Shown here: positions 1 to 7,337 of the stretch, one piece after another
Layout: each line of letters starts with the position of its first letter
Position numbering within the stretch: the first letter of the stretch is position 1
Assembly (NCBI GenBank): GCA_025924315.1
Contig: JAICIO010000035.1
Location: 1-51,942 of the forward strand
Origin: Phycisphaerae bacterium
GTDB lineage: Bacteria; Planctomycetota; Phycisphaerae; Tepidisphaerales; Tepidisphaeraceae
Direction of reading: 5' to 3'
Length of the DNA: 51,942 nucleotides
Translations under genes and position numbers: made by a program
The notes under the pieces: generated by a model
Database searches by the model: none
Told to the model about the DNA's origin: nothing
What the model saw: the letters and a program-made list of their open reading frames with translations, nothing else

Positions 1-167
1 ACTTCGTAGTGGTTCTGCAAGCCATTAGCCAGTAACTCCTGAATCGCCTTCTCATCGCGCGAATCGATCCCCGCGACGGCCTGCTCGAGACGAACATCCG
101 CCTCCGCCTTCTCGAGTATCGCCCCGACCCGATCCGCGAGCGTCGAAAAATCCCAGTTGAGTGACAT
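1..167 (-). CDS. Hypothetical protein, N-terminal 55 residues only
   Basis: An open frame reads leftward from an ATG at 165-167 and leaves the window at position 1 without a stop. The visible protein begins MSLNWDFSTLADRVGAILEK and is rich in Glu, Ala and Asp, so it is likely a soluble cytoplasmic protein with a helical N-terminus. No signal peptide, membrane segment or catalytic motif is visible. The codon pattern (GC-rich third positions) fits the neighbouring genes. I do not recognise the family; the rest of the gene lies outside the window. Confidence 0.5.
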   Translation of the reverse strand, partial: MSLNWDFSTLADRVGAILEKAEADVRLEQAVAGIDSRDEKAIQELLANGLQNHYE

Positions 168-201
168 GACGTGAACAGCCTGATGCTTTGTGGCATTCGT
201 C

Positions 202-270
202 GGGTCCGCTTCAGCGGACCGGTTATTTGCTTTTCGAACGAATGAATAACCGGTCCGCTGAAGCGGACCC
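202..270. repeat. Palindromic element, family A copy 1
   Basis: Inverted repeat whose arms are GGGTCCGCTTCAGCGGACC followed by GGTTAT, and the reverse complement. The loop contains TTTTCGAACG, which read on the minus strand gives the CGTTCGAAAAGC core seen in copies 4 and 5, so this copy is inverted relative to them. It lies between two minus-strand genes. Other copies: 1461-1527, 5894-5966, 24688-24761, 48438-48512. Confidence 0.93.
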
Positions 271-280
271 TACAAGAGAT

Positions 281-847
281 TCAGCAAACGTATCCGAACA
301 GATGCATTCCGACGTGTGCGACCACGTAGCCCAGCGCCACACCACCGAGCACATCGCTGGGCCAATGCGCATCGAGCACGTATCGCAACAGCGCCGTGAT
401 CACTGCCAAAACCCAGAACGTAATCTTCGCCTGCGGAAAAAGACACGCCAGCGTGACGGTGAGCGCAACCGCGCAGGCGCTGTGGCTCGATGGAAAACTT
501 TCCCGGTGGTTCGCGTGTTTGAGCGACGGCCCGAGGAATCTCCCCGCATTTTCGCGGTTCGGACGCACGCGGCCGAAGAGTCGCTTGAGGATCATGCAGC
601 TGATCGATGTCGCGAGAACGCAGGAAACAATCGCGATCGGGGCTTTAATATTCTTCGGATCAAATTGCCAGACGAGGATGGCCGCGAGTGGCGTCGCGAC
701 CGATTGGCCGTACTGCGCGAGGAATGCCGTCTCGCGCTTCACATCTCCGCGAAAGCTTAGCGAAAGCGTCGTGCGCACGCCGCGCATCTCGAGGACGAGA
801 AGGACCGCGCAGCCGACAAGAAGAATCCCAAGCAAAACGAAGCTCAT
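281..847 (-). CDS. PAP2-superfamily membrane phosphatase
   Basis: A 188-residue integral membrane protein of the type 2 phosphatidic acid phosphatase (PAP2/acid phosphatase) family. All three signature motifs are present: K88-x6-R95-P96 (KRLFGRVRP), P119-S-S-H122 (FPSSHSA) and R155-x5-H161-x3-D165 (RYVLDAHWPSD). H122 and H161 would be the phosphohistidine nucleophile and acid/base of the family. Hydrophobic segments at about 3-20, 50-62, 70-87, 124-138, 143-157 and 167-183 fit a polytopic membrane protein. Family members dephosphorylate lipid phosphates such as phosphatidic acid or undecaprenyl pyrophosphate; the substrate here cannot be read from sequence. It is followed downstream (lower coordinates) by a family A palindrome. 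Confidence 0.88.
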   Translation of the reverse strand: MSFVLLGILLVGCAVLLVLEMRGVRTTLSLSFRGDVKRETAFLAQYGQSVATPLAAILVWQFDPKNIKAPIAIVSCVLATSISCMILKRLFGRVRPNRENAGRFLGPSLKHANHRESFPSSHSACAVALTVTLACLFPQAKITFWVLAVITALLRYVLDAHWPSDVLGGVALGYVVAHVGMHLFGYVC

Positions 848-895
848 GTGCGGCGGTAAGTTATCCGCGGAAGTGAGGGTTGGGAAGAATTGGGA

Positions 896-979
896 TTTAT
901 TTAGCCGCGGGGCTTGCCGCGCGCGAACGCCGCGGAGCGAAACGCGTCACGCGCGGGGCGAGCCCCGCGGCTAAATAAA
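896..979. repeat. Inverted repeat family B (TTTAGCCGCGGGGC arms)
   Basis: Near-perfect 23-nt arms begin TTTATTTAGCCGCGGGGC and pair across about 38 nt of GC-rich loop; one mismatch (GGCTTGCC versus GGCTCGCC) separates the arms. It lies immediately downstream of the rpiB stop codon and could end its transcript, but the GC-rich loop and lack of a T-run do not fit a classical terminator. Confidence 0.88.
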
Positions 980-980
980 G

Positions 981-1424
981 TCACCACTCTTGTTCGAGTT
1001 TCTTGATCTTGTCGACGCGCTTTGAGTGCCGCCCGTCGGAGAAATTCGTCGAGAGGAAGATGTCCACGATCGTGCGGATCTGTTGTTCGCTCAGCAGGTC
1101 GGTGCCAATGCATACGACGTTGCAGTGATTGTGCTCGCGCGAGCGGCGGGCCGTGAATTCGTCGTGAACCAGGGCGGCGCGGACCCCTTTGATTTTATTC
1201 GCGACGATCGACATACCGATTCCGCTGCCGTCGAGCAGAATGCCGACCTCGTATTTGCCATTAGCCACGGCTTTCGCCGCGGGCGCCGCGTAGTCGGGAT
1301 AGTCGCAGGCGCTGGTGCCTTCGCAGCCAAAATCCTCGACGTTGTGGCCGGCGCGCTTCAGCTCCGGGATCAAACGACGCTTGGCCTCAAACGATCGATG
1401 ATCACTCGCGACGGCAACATTCAT
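981..1424 (-). CDS. rpiB: Ribose-5-phosphate isomerase B (RpiB/LacAB family)
   Basis: A 147-residue RpiB-family protein, the usual length, predicted to interconvert ribose 5-phosphate and ribulose 5-phosphate in the pentose phosphate pathway. The N-terminal ASDHRSFEAK matches the substrate-binding DH motif, GSGIGMSIVANK (66-77) is the phosphate/anion loop, and H98 in EHNHCNVV matches the conserved ring-opening histidine. Unusually, the position of the E. coli-type catalytic Cys (CGTGIGMS) is Asp65 (DGSGIGMS). Some RpiB proteins use an acidic residue elsewhere, so activity is plausible but chemistry may differ. It lies downstream of the Sua5-phosphatase fusion on the same strand, the same pairing as the Bacillus ywlC-ywlE-ywlF(rpiB) cluster, with a family A palindrome between the two genes. 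Confidence 0.9.
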   Translation of the reverse strand: MNVAVASDHRSFEAKRRLIPELKRAGHNVEDFGCEGTSACDYPDYAAPAAKAVANGKYEVGILLDGSGIGMSIVANKIKGVRAALVHDEFTARRSREHNHCNVVCIGTDLLSEQQIRTIVDIFLSTNFSDGRHSKRVDKIKKLEQEW

Positions 1425-1460
1425 TCGAATTCCTCCGACGGCCTCGGCTGTTTCCTGTAC

Positions 1461-1527
1461 GGTGCGCTTCAGCGCACCGGTTATTTGCCGTTCGAGCAGA
1501 GAGTAACCGGTCCGCTGAAGCGCACCC
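1461..1527. repeat. Palindromic element, family A copy 2 (compensated variant)
   Basis: Same architecture as the other family A copies, but the outer stem reads GGTGCGCTTCAGCGCACC where the others read GGTCCGCTTCAGCGGACC. The substitutions are paired within the left arm, keeping its small inner hairpin, which suggests the structure is maintained. The loop contains CCGTTCGAGCAG, the same orientation as copies 4 and 5. It sits between the fusion gene and rpiB. Confidence 0.9.
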
Positions 1528-1540
1528 TACATGTGCCTCG

Positions 1541-2659
1541 TCATGTTAAAACCTTTTCCGTCACACGCTTCTCGATCAGCGACTTCAACTGCGTCGCGAC
1601 TTCATTGTACAGGGAAAGGTCCCCGCCGATGGGGTCCTCAATATCCGCGGACGGATCGAGCGTCATCGTCTTCTCCGCGGCCGAGGGAACCAGCGCCGCG
1701 ACGGCCTGCGCGTGGCTACGGCTCATCGTGAAGATCACATCGGCCTCGTGAATCAGCTCAACCGTCAGCGGCTTGGAGCGATGCTTCGACAGATCGCCGC
1801 CCATCGTGCGCACGACTTCGATCGCGGGTTGCGCCGCTCGCGCGCCAAACATCGCCGATGCGCCCGCTGACGTCACGTTGATCCCCTTCTTCTCCAGCTC
1901 GGCTTCGCTGATGTTCAGTTTATCGGACAGCACGCGGCGTGCGATCGCCTCCGCCATCGGGGAACGGCACGTATTGCCGCTGCACACAAACAATACCGTC
2001 GTCCGCATCAGCCGTTCGATAATCCGCTCATCGTAAATCCCCGTCCGCACGATCTCGTAATGGTCGTCGTACACGCGTACAAGCGTCGACGGTTTGGTAA
2101 TCTGCGACGGCCCAGCGTCAATGACGAGTTCGACTTTACCGTCGACTTCTTTCGCAAACTGGTCGACCCGGTGGGCGGAATCCGACCCACCGTTGCTCGC
2201 GACGGTGAGCACAACCGGCTGATCGACATATTGAAGCACATCGGACGCGACAGGATGATCCGGGCAGCGCAGCGTGATCGTCGAGCCGTCGTAAAGATCG
2301 CCCTCCGCGACGTTCAACTGCTTCGCGACGGCGGAGCGCCGCTCCGCCGGCACCTCAAAGATCAAGCCGACCGGCCCCGGCCAAAGCTTCCTCATCATCC
2401 GCTTGCCGAGGTCGTTCACTGGACCGAGCAATTGCATCGCTCGATCCGCATGCGGCAGATGCACCGTGAACGGCTTATCGCCCGTGCCACGAAAATCCTT
2501 CAAACGCTGTTTGGCTGACGGATTGCTCAGCACGCCCGCGACGCCATAGACGGTTTCGGTCGGCAACACGACGAGCTGGCCATTCTTCAGCAGCTCGGCC
2601 GCGCGCAGGATCTCGCGCGGGTAGTCGCTCGTCGCGAAAATGTCTACGATCGTCGTCAT
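1541..2659 (-). CDS. Sua5/YrdC (threonylcarbamoyl-AMP synthase) fused to LMW phosphatase
   Basis: A 372-residue two-domain protein. Residues about 10-210 are a YrdC/Sua5 domain (VVLPTETVYGVAG, KPFTVHLPHADRA, KLWPGPVGLIF), which in the family makes threonylcarbamoyl-AMP for the t6A37 modification of ANN-decoding tRNAs. Residues 221-372 are a complete low-molecular-weight tyrosine phosphatase domain: P-loop C226-SGNTCRS-P234 and general-acid loop D342-P343. Thr230 occupies the position that is Thr in the phosphoarginine phosphatase YwlE and usually Ile/Leu in tyrosine phosphatases, so a phosphoarginine substrate is possible (inference). No stop or frameshift separates the domains. In Bacillus separate sua5, ywlE and rpiB genes lie together; here the first two are one gene and rpiB follows. 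Confidence 0.9.
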   Translation of the reverse strand: MTTIVDIFATSDYPREILRAAELLKNGQLVVLPTETVYGVAGVLSNPSAKQRLKDFRGTGDKPFTVHLPHADRAMQLLGPVNDLGKRMMRKLWPGPVGLIFEVPAERRSAVAKQLNVAEGDLYDGSTITLRCPDHPVASDVLQYVDQPVVLTVASNGGSDSAHRVDQFAKEVDGKVELVIDAGPSQITKPSTLVRVYDDHYEIVRTGIYDERIIERLMRTTVLFVCSGNTCRSPMAEAIARRVLSDKLNISEAELEKKGINVTSAGASAMFGARAAQPAIEVVRTMGGDLSKHRSKPLTVELIHEADVIFTMSRSHAQAVAALVPSAAEKTMTLDPSADIEDPIGGDLSLYNEVATQLKSLIEKRVTEKVLT

Positions 2660-2724
2660 GTGTCTTTCGATTATCCGCGTGTGGCTTTCAGAGTGTCAAG
2701 CCGACGCGATTAGATAGGACGTTG

Positions 2725-3324
2725 ATGCGCGTGAACGATGTCACAATGCCGCGAGCGTTGATCTTCGACATGGACGGCACGCTGACGGAACCGCTGCTCG
2801 ATTTTCCGCACATCAAGGCGGACCTCGGCATCGGCGATCGGCCAATTCTCGAAGCAATCGCTGAAATGAGCGACGCCGAGCGACAACGGGCGGATGCGAT
2901 CCTGCACGACCACGAAGATCGCGCCGCCCGCGATTCAACGCTCAACGCCGGTTGCAAAGAACTGCTCTCCTGGATTGAATCTCGCAAGATTCGATGGGGC
3001 ATCGTCACGCGGAACAGCGCGCGGTGCGCGAAGATTGTGTTAGCACAGCACGCGATTGAGCTCGAAACGCTCGTCACGCGCGACGACGGACTGTTCAAAC
3101 CGCATCCCGCCCCGCTCCTTCTCGCCTGCGAGCGCATGGATGTATTGCCGAATGATGCTTGGATGATTGGCGACGGCCAATATGATGTCGAAGCGGGGCT
3201 CGCGGCGGGTATTCCAACCGTATGGATTAGCCATGGCCGCGACCGTTTCTTTGACGCGATGCCATGGAAAACAGTGCGGGATCTCCCCGAATTGCACGAA
3301 TTGTTGCGATCCCTGACGGTGTGA
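2725..3324 (+). CDS. HAD-superfamily phosphatase
   Basis: A haloacid-dehalogenase-like hydrolase of about 199 residues. Motif I is FDMDGT (nucleophile and acid Asp), motif II is the Thr in IVTRNS, motif III is the Lys of FKPHPAP, and motif IV is IGDGQYDVEAG. A short helical cap between motifs I and II (about 60 residues) places it with phosphoglycolate phosphatase-like subfamily I enzymes; the substrate is unknown. ATG codons at 2725 and 2746 are both possible starts, and an upstream TTG at 2722 is less likely. It lies 32 bases upstream of the LolA-like gene on the same strand and they are probably co-transcribed. Confidence 0.85.
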   Translation: MRVNDVTMPRALIFDMDGTLTEPLLDFPHIKADLGIGDRPILEAIAEMSDAERQRADAILHDHEDRAARDSTLNAGCKELLSWIESRKIRWGIVTRNSARCAKIVLAQHAIELETLVTRDDGLFKPHPAPLLLACERMDVLPNDAWMIGDGQYDVEAGLAAGIPTVWISHGRDRFFDAMPWKTVRDLPELHELLRSLTV

Positions 3325-3356
3325 CTGCGAACGTGTCTGATAGGGAAAGGAATCTC

Positions 3357-4181
3357 ATGCGAAAATTGATTGCCTCTTGGGTCGCGGTCGTTTCGATCGC
3401 AGGCTGTGCCAGCGCGCAAAACGCGCCACCGCTGATCAATCCCGTCGGCGCCGACGCAAAACCACCCGCGGCGGCGGTGGGTGATCTGAATCCCGATTCG
3501 TCCATCGACCAGATCCTCGATGCCCTCAGGGCCCGCGGCGAGGACCTCAAGACTTTCACGGCCAATGTCTCGCTCGAAGACAAAGATCCCGGCCTCGGCA
3601 ACTCGACCACGCAAACTGGCAAAGTTCTCTACGACAACTCGCGGCCGAACCAGAACGCCCGCATCCGCGTCACGTTCGACCAAGTCAACGAAGACGGAAA
3701 GATCCGCAACGAAAAGCACGAATACCTGCTCGACGGCCAATGGCTCACCGAGCGCACTTTCCGAGAGAAAAGCCAGATCCGCCGCCAGGTCCTCGCACCC
3801 GGCGAAAAGATGAACCTGCTCAAGCTCGGCGAAGGTCCATTCCCTCTGCCGATCGGTCAGCCCAAAGAGGAAGTCTACAAACAGTTCGAAGTGCAGAAGA
3901 TCGTGCCGTCGAAAGACGATCCGCCCGGCACCGTCCACATCCGCCTCACCCCCAAGCCCGACACGCGCTTCGCGAAGCAGTTCAAGAAGATCGAAGTGTG
4001 GGTCGACGACAAAACCCATTTCACCAACCGCATCGACGTGGTCGATCCCAACGGCATCTCCGCGAAGTCCACGAAACTCACGGACATCAAGGTAAACCCG
4101 CCGCTGAAAGACGACGACTTCAAGCTCGAGCCGATCAACGAGAAGGAATGGAAGCTGATCGAGGAACCCTTCCAGGAGTAG
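3357..4181 (+). CDS. LolA-like periplasmic lipoprotein
   Basis: A 274-residue exported protein with a lipoprotein signal (MRKLIASWVAVVSIAGC, lipobox IAGC, modified Cys17). The mature part has an N-terminal amphipathic helix (SIDQILDALRARGEDLKTF) followed by beta-strand-rich sequence, including ARIRVTFDQ, KIEVWVDDKTHFTNRIDVVD and a closing FKLEPI segment. This is the layout of the LolA/LolB half-barrel fold that carries lipoproteins or lipids. The start is set by ATG 3357 with AAAGG six bases upstream; the frame is open 31 codons further upstream, but that would overlap the HAD gene and bury the signal peptide. Being a lipoprotein it is not classical soluble LolA; planctomycetes have many such LolA-superfamily proteins. 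It ends just before a palindromic repeat. Confidence 0.72.
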   Translation: MRKLIASWVAVVSIAGCASAQNAPPLINPVGADAKPPAAAVGDLNPDSSIDQILDALRARGEDLKTFTANVSLEDKDPGLGNSTTQTGKVLYDNSRPNQNARIRVTFDQVNEDGKIRNEKHEYLLDGQWLTERTFREKSQIRRQVLAPGEKMNLLKLGEGPFPLPIGQPKEEVYKQFEVQKIVPSKDDPPGTVHIRLTPKPDTRFAKQFKKIEVWVDDKTHFTNRIDVVDPNGISAKSTKLTDIKVNPPLKDDDFKLEPINEKEWKLIEEPFQE

Positions 4182-4190
4182 CGCCACATT

Positions 4191-4232
4191 AAAGGGTCCT
4201 GTCCCCTTTAATTAAAGGGGACAGGACCCTTT
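4191..4232. repeat. Inverted repeat family C (AAAGGGTCCTGTCCCCTTT)
   Basis: Perfect 20-base arms starting AAAGGGTCCTGTCCCCTTT pair across a 2-base loop. It lies between the convergent LolA-like gene and the small membrane protein gene. It supplies the last codons and the TAA stop of the minus-strand gene. It may also act as a shared terminator. Confidence 0.92.
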
Positions 4233-4498
4233 GATTTTCGATAAGCCATCAGTTGGACGAGAAACACCAGCAGACATCCTGCCTTCCACATCAGCAGCCA
4301 CCACGGTCGCCACCATGCGCCGGTTTGCGCTTCGGCATAATCCGACAGACCGAAGAAAACGAAGGTGACAGCAGTGACAAGACACTTCCGGCGCCGCCCC
4401 TTCGCAACCGCCGCGATCGCGAAGCCAATTCCTATCGCGATCCAGAAGCAGCATTCGAAGTAATTTGAATCCGCGAAGAAGTCACTGATCGAAAGCAT
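4208..4498 (-). CDS. Small membrane protein, 96 residues, C-terminus encoded by a repeat
   Basis: The protein has three hydrophobic stretches (about 12-31, 40-50, 68-85) and a Trp-rich core with FFGLSDYAEAQTGAWWRPWW. I recall similar Trp-rich small membrane proteins in planctomycetes and verrucomicrobia, but the function is unknown. The final residues SKGPVPFN and the stop lie inside inverted repeat C, so the original C-terminus was probably different or ended earlier. The ATG at 4496-4498 is the first Met; no strong ribosome-binding site is visible. It faces the LolA-like gene convergently. Confidence 0.62.
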   Translation of the reverse strand: MLSISDFFADSNYFECCFWIAIGIGFAIAAVAKGRRRKCLVTAVTFVFFGLSDYAEAQTGAWWRPWWLLMWKAGCLLVFLVQLMAYRKSKGPVPFN

Positions 4499-4566
4499 CG
4501 GCCGTCCTTCTCATGAAGAAGCGGACGGCCGATGTTGTTTGTGACTGCAAACTTCTGAGGCTTTAG

Positions 4567-4617
4567 ACGTGACACGGCCTTCCAAGACGTGCGCATGGCC
4601 TAGAAGGCCATGTCACG
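4567..4617. repeat. Inverted repeat family D copy 1
   Basis: Imperfect inverted repeat beginning ACGTGACACGGCCTTCCA and ending GGCCATGTCACGT. It resembles the element at 20706-20760 (GTGACACGGGCTTCCAGCCC), so the two are treated as one family. It lies between the small membrane protein gene and the 3' end of the aminotransferase gene. Confidence 0.8.
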
Positions 4618-4639
4618 TTGAATCACTTATAGACTTACG

Positions 4640-5872
4640 TTACGCCTGCGCCGTTTCCGGCTTGCCTTTCGGCTTGCGCGGAACCAAAGCGCGCTCAAGA
4701 TTTCGCATCGCTTGCTTCAGGCGATGCTCGTTCTCCACCAGCGCGATGCGAACATATCCTTCACCATGCTCACCAAAGGCGCGACCGGGCGCCAGCGCCA
4801 CCTCCGCCTCGTCCATCATCCGCAGGCAGAAGTCGATCGTCCCTTCGCGGTCTTTGAAATGTGCCGGGTTGATCTTCGCCCAGACGAACATGCTTGCCCG
4901 GGGCTTGTCGTAGGCCCAGCCAAGTTTGTCGAGACCGTGGCACACCACATCGCGGCGGTGCTCGTAGATCTTGCTCTGCTCGGACGGAATGTTCAGGCAT
5001 TCGCGCATCGCGATGACGCTGGCGATCTGGATTGGCGCGAACATGCCGTAGTCGTAATAGCCCTTGATCGTCGCAAGCGCTTTCACCATCTCCGCATTGC
5101 CGGCGCAGAAGCCGCAGCGCCAGCCGGCCATGTTGTAGCTCTTGCTCATCGTCGTGAATTCGACGCCGATCTCCTTCGCGCCGTCGGCCGACAGGAAACT
5201 CGGCGCCTGGTAGCCGTCGAAGTTGATCTCGCCGTACGCGAAATCGCTGATGATCATGATGCCGTATTTGCGGCACATCGCGATCGCGCGATCCCAGAAC
5301 GGGGCTTCGATCGTCATCGCGGTCGGGTTGTGCGGATAATTCAGAATGAGCAGCTTCGGCGTCGGATAGAGTCCTTCGATCGTGCGCTCGATGCGGTCGA
5401 GAAACGCCTGATCGTTCCCCAGCGGCACGCGAATCACGTTCGCCCCCGCCATTGCGACGGCGTAGATGTGGATCGGAAACGCGGGATCGCCGACGATGGC
5501 GGTGTCACCCGGACCGAGCAGCGCGAGGCATAGATGGCTGAACCCTTCCTTGCTGCCGATCGTCGCGATGATTTCGCTCTCGGGATCGAGCGTCACGCCG
5601 TACTTGTCGTGATATTTCTTCGCGACCTCTTTTCGCAAGCCCGCGATTCCGTTGCTCACGCTGTATCGGTGATTGCGGGGATCGAGGGCGGCTTCGGAAA
5701 GCTTTTCGACAACACATGTCGGCGTAGGATCGGTCGGATTGCCCATGCCCAGATCGATGATGTCGATGCCCGCGACGCGCTTTTCGTACTTCATCTTGTT
5801 GATGCGCCCGAAAAGGTACGGCGGGAGGCGGCTGATGCGGGAGGAAACGTCGATTTTGAATGGCGGGTTCAT
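4640..5872 (-). CDS. alaC: Class I/II aminotransferase, AlaC-like
   Basis: A 410-residue fold-type I PLP aminotransferase. Landmarks are [13 protein letters not shown] (39-51), [16 protein letters not shown] near 69, [19 protein letters not shown] (105-123), NYPHNPTA with the PLP-ring Asn (178-185), D210/Y213 in ISDFAYGEI, and Schiff-base K244 in [15 protein letters not shown], followed by the phosphate-binding Arg. This pattern matches AlaC/YfdZ-type alanine aminotransferases and the related LL-diaminopimelate aminotransferase branch. Pyruvate-glutamate transamination is the more likely activity, but DapL-like activity cannot be excluded from sequence. A conserved Arg late in the protein ([10 protein letters not shown]) would bind the substrate carboxylate. 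It is flanked by repeats D1 and A3 and looks monocistronic. Confidence 0.85.
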   Translation of the reverse strand: MNPPFKIDVSSRISRLPPYLFGRINKMKYEKRVAGIDIIDLGMGNPTDPTPTCVVEKLSEAALDPRNHRYSVSNGIAGLRKEVAKKYHDKYGVTLDPESEIIATIGSKEGFSHLCLALLGPGDTAIVGDPAFPIHIYAVAMAGANVIRVPLGNDQAFLDRIERTIEGLYPTPKLLILNYPHNPTAMTIEAPFWDRAIAMCRKYGIMIISDFAYGEINFDGYQAPSFLSADGAKEIGVEFTTMSKSYNMAGWRCGFCAGNAEMVKALATIKGYYDYGMFAPIQIASVIAMRECLNIPSEQSKIYEHRRDVVCHGLDKLGWAYDKPRASMFVWAKINPAHFKDREGTIDFCLRMMDEAEVALAPGRAFGEHGEGYVRIALVENEHRLKQAMRNLERALVPRKPKGKPETAQA

Positions 5873-5893
5873 GATGATGCTCGATGACTTTTC

Positions 5894-5966
5894 GTAGGGT
5901 CCGCTTCAGCGGACCGGTTACGCGCTTTCGAATGAGAATAACCGGTCCGCTGAAGCGGACCCTACA
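5894..5966. repeat. Palindromic element, family A copy 3
   Basis: GTAGGGTCCGCTTCAGCGG arm, loop containing CTTTCGAATG, and the reverse-complement arm ending CCCTAC. The loop core reads in the same direction as copy 1. It lies between the parvulin gene's stop and the start of the aminotransferase gene, so it occupies the aminotransferase promoter side. Confidence 0.93.
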
Positions 5967-5993
5967 AATACATTTTCGATCGGAAACGAAACG

Positions 5994-7142
5994 CTATTTG
6001 GCTGGAGCAGGATTGGTTGCGGCCGGAGCCGCCGCGGGTGCGGGCACAAGGTCCGGCGCCGCTTGCGTCGCGGGCGCGTTCATGTTCCGTTCGCGCTCCA
6101 TCTCCTTGCGCATTTCGACCGGATCCTTGATCTTGGTCTGCTGCTGCGTGAGGCGATCCATGAACTGCTTCTTCAGCGTCGGGTCGAGAATCTGAATCGT
6201 CTGAAGCACCTGTGCGCTAAGCTGCGCGCGGAGTTGCTGAATCGTCACCTGCGACAAACGCTCGACCAGATCCGCGCGAACCGAATCCTTCACATCCTCG
6301 AACTTCACCGCCTTCGGGGGAATCCGCTCGACCATCTTGATCAGGTGGAATGAATGCGCATTTGCGATCGGATCCGACACCTCGCCGACCTTCAGATTGA
6401 ACGCAGCATCCTTGAATGCTTGCGGATAATTCGCCGCCTGCCGACTGAACGGCGGAAGATCGCCACCGAGCGGCGCGGTGTTCGCGTTCTGGCTCATTTC
6501 CTTCGCAACCTGCTCGAACGGCTCGCCCGCCGCCAGCCTCCGCTTTGCTTCGGCGATGTCCTGCAGGCTTCCACACTCGATGTGCCGCACGTGCACGGTC
6601 TCGCCGTAAAGCGAGCGAAACGCTTCCTGCACCTTGTCGTCAGTGATCTGCTTTTCGACCATCGGCGTGGCGATCTTGTGCAGATACGCCTGCTGCTCGA
6701 CGACCAGATCGAACTCCTGCTTCTTCATTCCCTTCTGCGAAAGGAATTGATCGAGCAGCCTTTCGGAATCTTCTTTCTTCGGGCTGTTGAAAAGGCGGTT
6801 GAGCATCAACTCGCGTTCGTGCGCAATGTCTTCCGGCGTGACGGTGACGTGCGCGTTGGCGGCATCCTGCTTCGCGAGTTCGAGCTGCACGAGGTTGAGC
6901 AGCATGTTCAGGCCGTAGGTGTCGATCAGCGGCTGAACGAGATCGGCCTTGCTGATGTCCTTGCCGTTGATGCGCGCGATCGGCTGACTATCCGCGATGG
7001 AAGCTACAGGTTTTGGCGCCTCGGCCTGGGGCTGGATCGGCGGCGCAGCGCTGGGCGCAAGCGGCGCCGGCGCGGGGTCTTTCGACGTCGCACAGCCAGT
7101 GGCCAGAATTGCCAAAACAACCGCAGTAGCCCGGAATTTCAC
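5994..7142 (-). CDS. Parvulin-type (PpiC/SurA-like) peptidyl-prolyl isomerase lipoprotein
   Basis: A 382-residue exported PPIase. The GTG start at 7140-7142 is preceded by GAGGAG at good spacing and gives MKFRATAVVLAILATGC, a lipoprotein signal with Cys17. A Pro/Ala-rich linker follows, then a SurA-N-like region with PIARINGKDISKADLVQPLI. A parvulin domain at about 185-285 holds VHVRHIECGS, AKRRLAAGEPFEQVAKEMSQ, GGDLPPFSR and SFHLIKMVERIPPK. The C-terminal tail is again Ala/Pro-rich. It probably assists folding of outer-membrane or periplasmic proteins from a membrane anchor. The frame stays open 39 codons upstream of GTG, but that extension has no ribosome-binding site and would bury the signal peptide. 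Confidence 0.85.
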   Translation of the reverse strand: MKFRATAVVLAILATGCATSKDPAPAPLAPSAAPPIQPQAEAPKPVASIADSQPIARINGKDISKADLVQPLIDTYGLNMLLNLVQLELAKQDAANAHVTVTPEDIAHERELMLNRLFNSPKKEDSERLLDQFLSQKGMKKQEFDLVVEQQAYLHKIATPMVEKQITDDKVQEAFRSLYGETVHVRHIECGSLQDIAEAKRRLAAGEPFEQVAKEMSQNANTAPLGGDLPPFSRQAANYPQAFKDAAFNLKVGEVSDPIANAHSFHLIKMVERIPPKAVKFEDVKDSVRADLVERLSQVTIQQLRAQLSAQVLQTIQILDPTLKKQFMDRLTQQQTKIKDPVEMRKEMERERNMNAPATQAAPDLVPAPAAAPAATNPAPAK

Positions 7143-7243
7143 AGCCAGCTCCTCACAGCGAAGGTCCGAAGTATCGAAACGAGCCAAACATGTGTCAAGG
7201 AAGCCGAACGCTCGAACCAACGAATGCTTTTCTGTAGCATAGG

Positions 7244-7323
7244 AACCACAGATGAACACAGATGAACACGGATCAGATCCGAACCGGCAATCGATCCGTG
7301 TTCATCTGTGTTCATCTGTGGTT
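7244..7323. repeat. Inverted repeat family E (CCACAGATGAACACAGATGA)
   Basis: Near-perfect 30-base arms built from a tandem word (GATGAACAC repeated) around a 20-base loop. It lies between the divergent parvulin and aldolase genes and ends only 14 bases before the aldolase ATG. It therefore covers the leader and ribosome-binding area of the aldolase transcript and could fold over it. Confidence 0.93.
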
Positions 7324-7337
7324 AAACAGCAGCTTTC

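Noticed and set aside
3264-3356. Upstream in-frame start of the LolA-like lipoprotein
   Set aside because: It would put 31 residues before the lipoprotein signal and overlap the HAD gene.
7244-7323. A CRISPR-like array at the tandem GATGAACAC words
   Set aside because: The words are two units inside a palindrome, without spacers; no cas gene is present.
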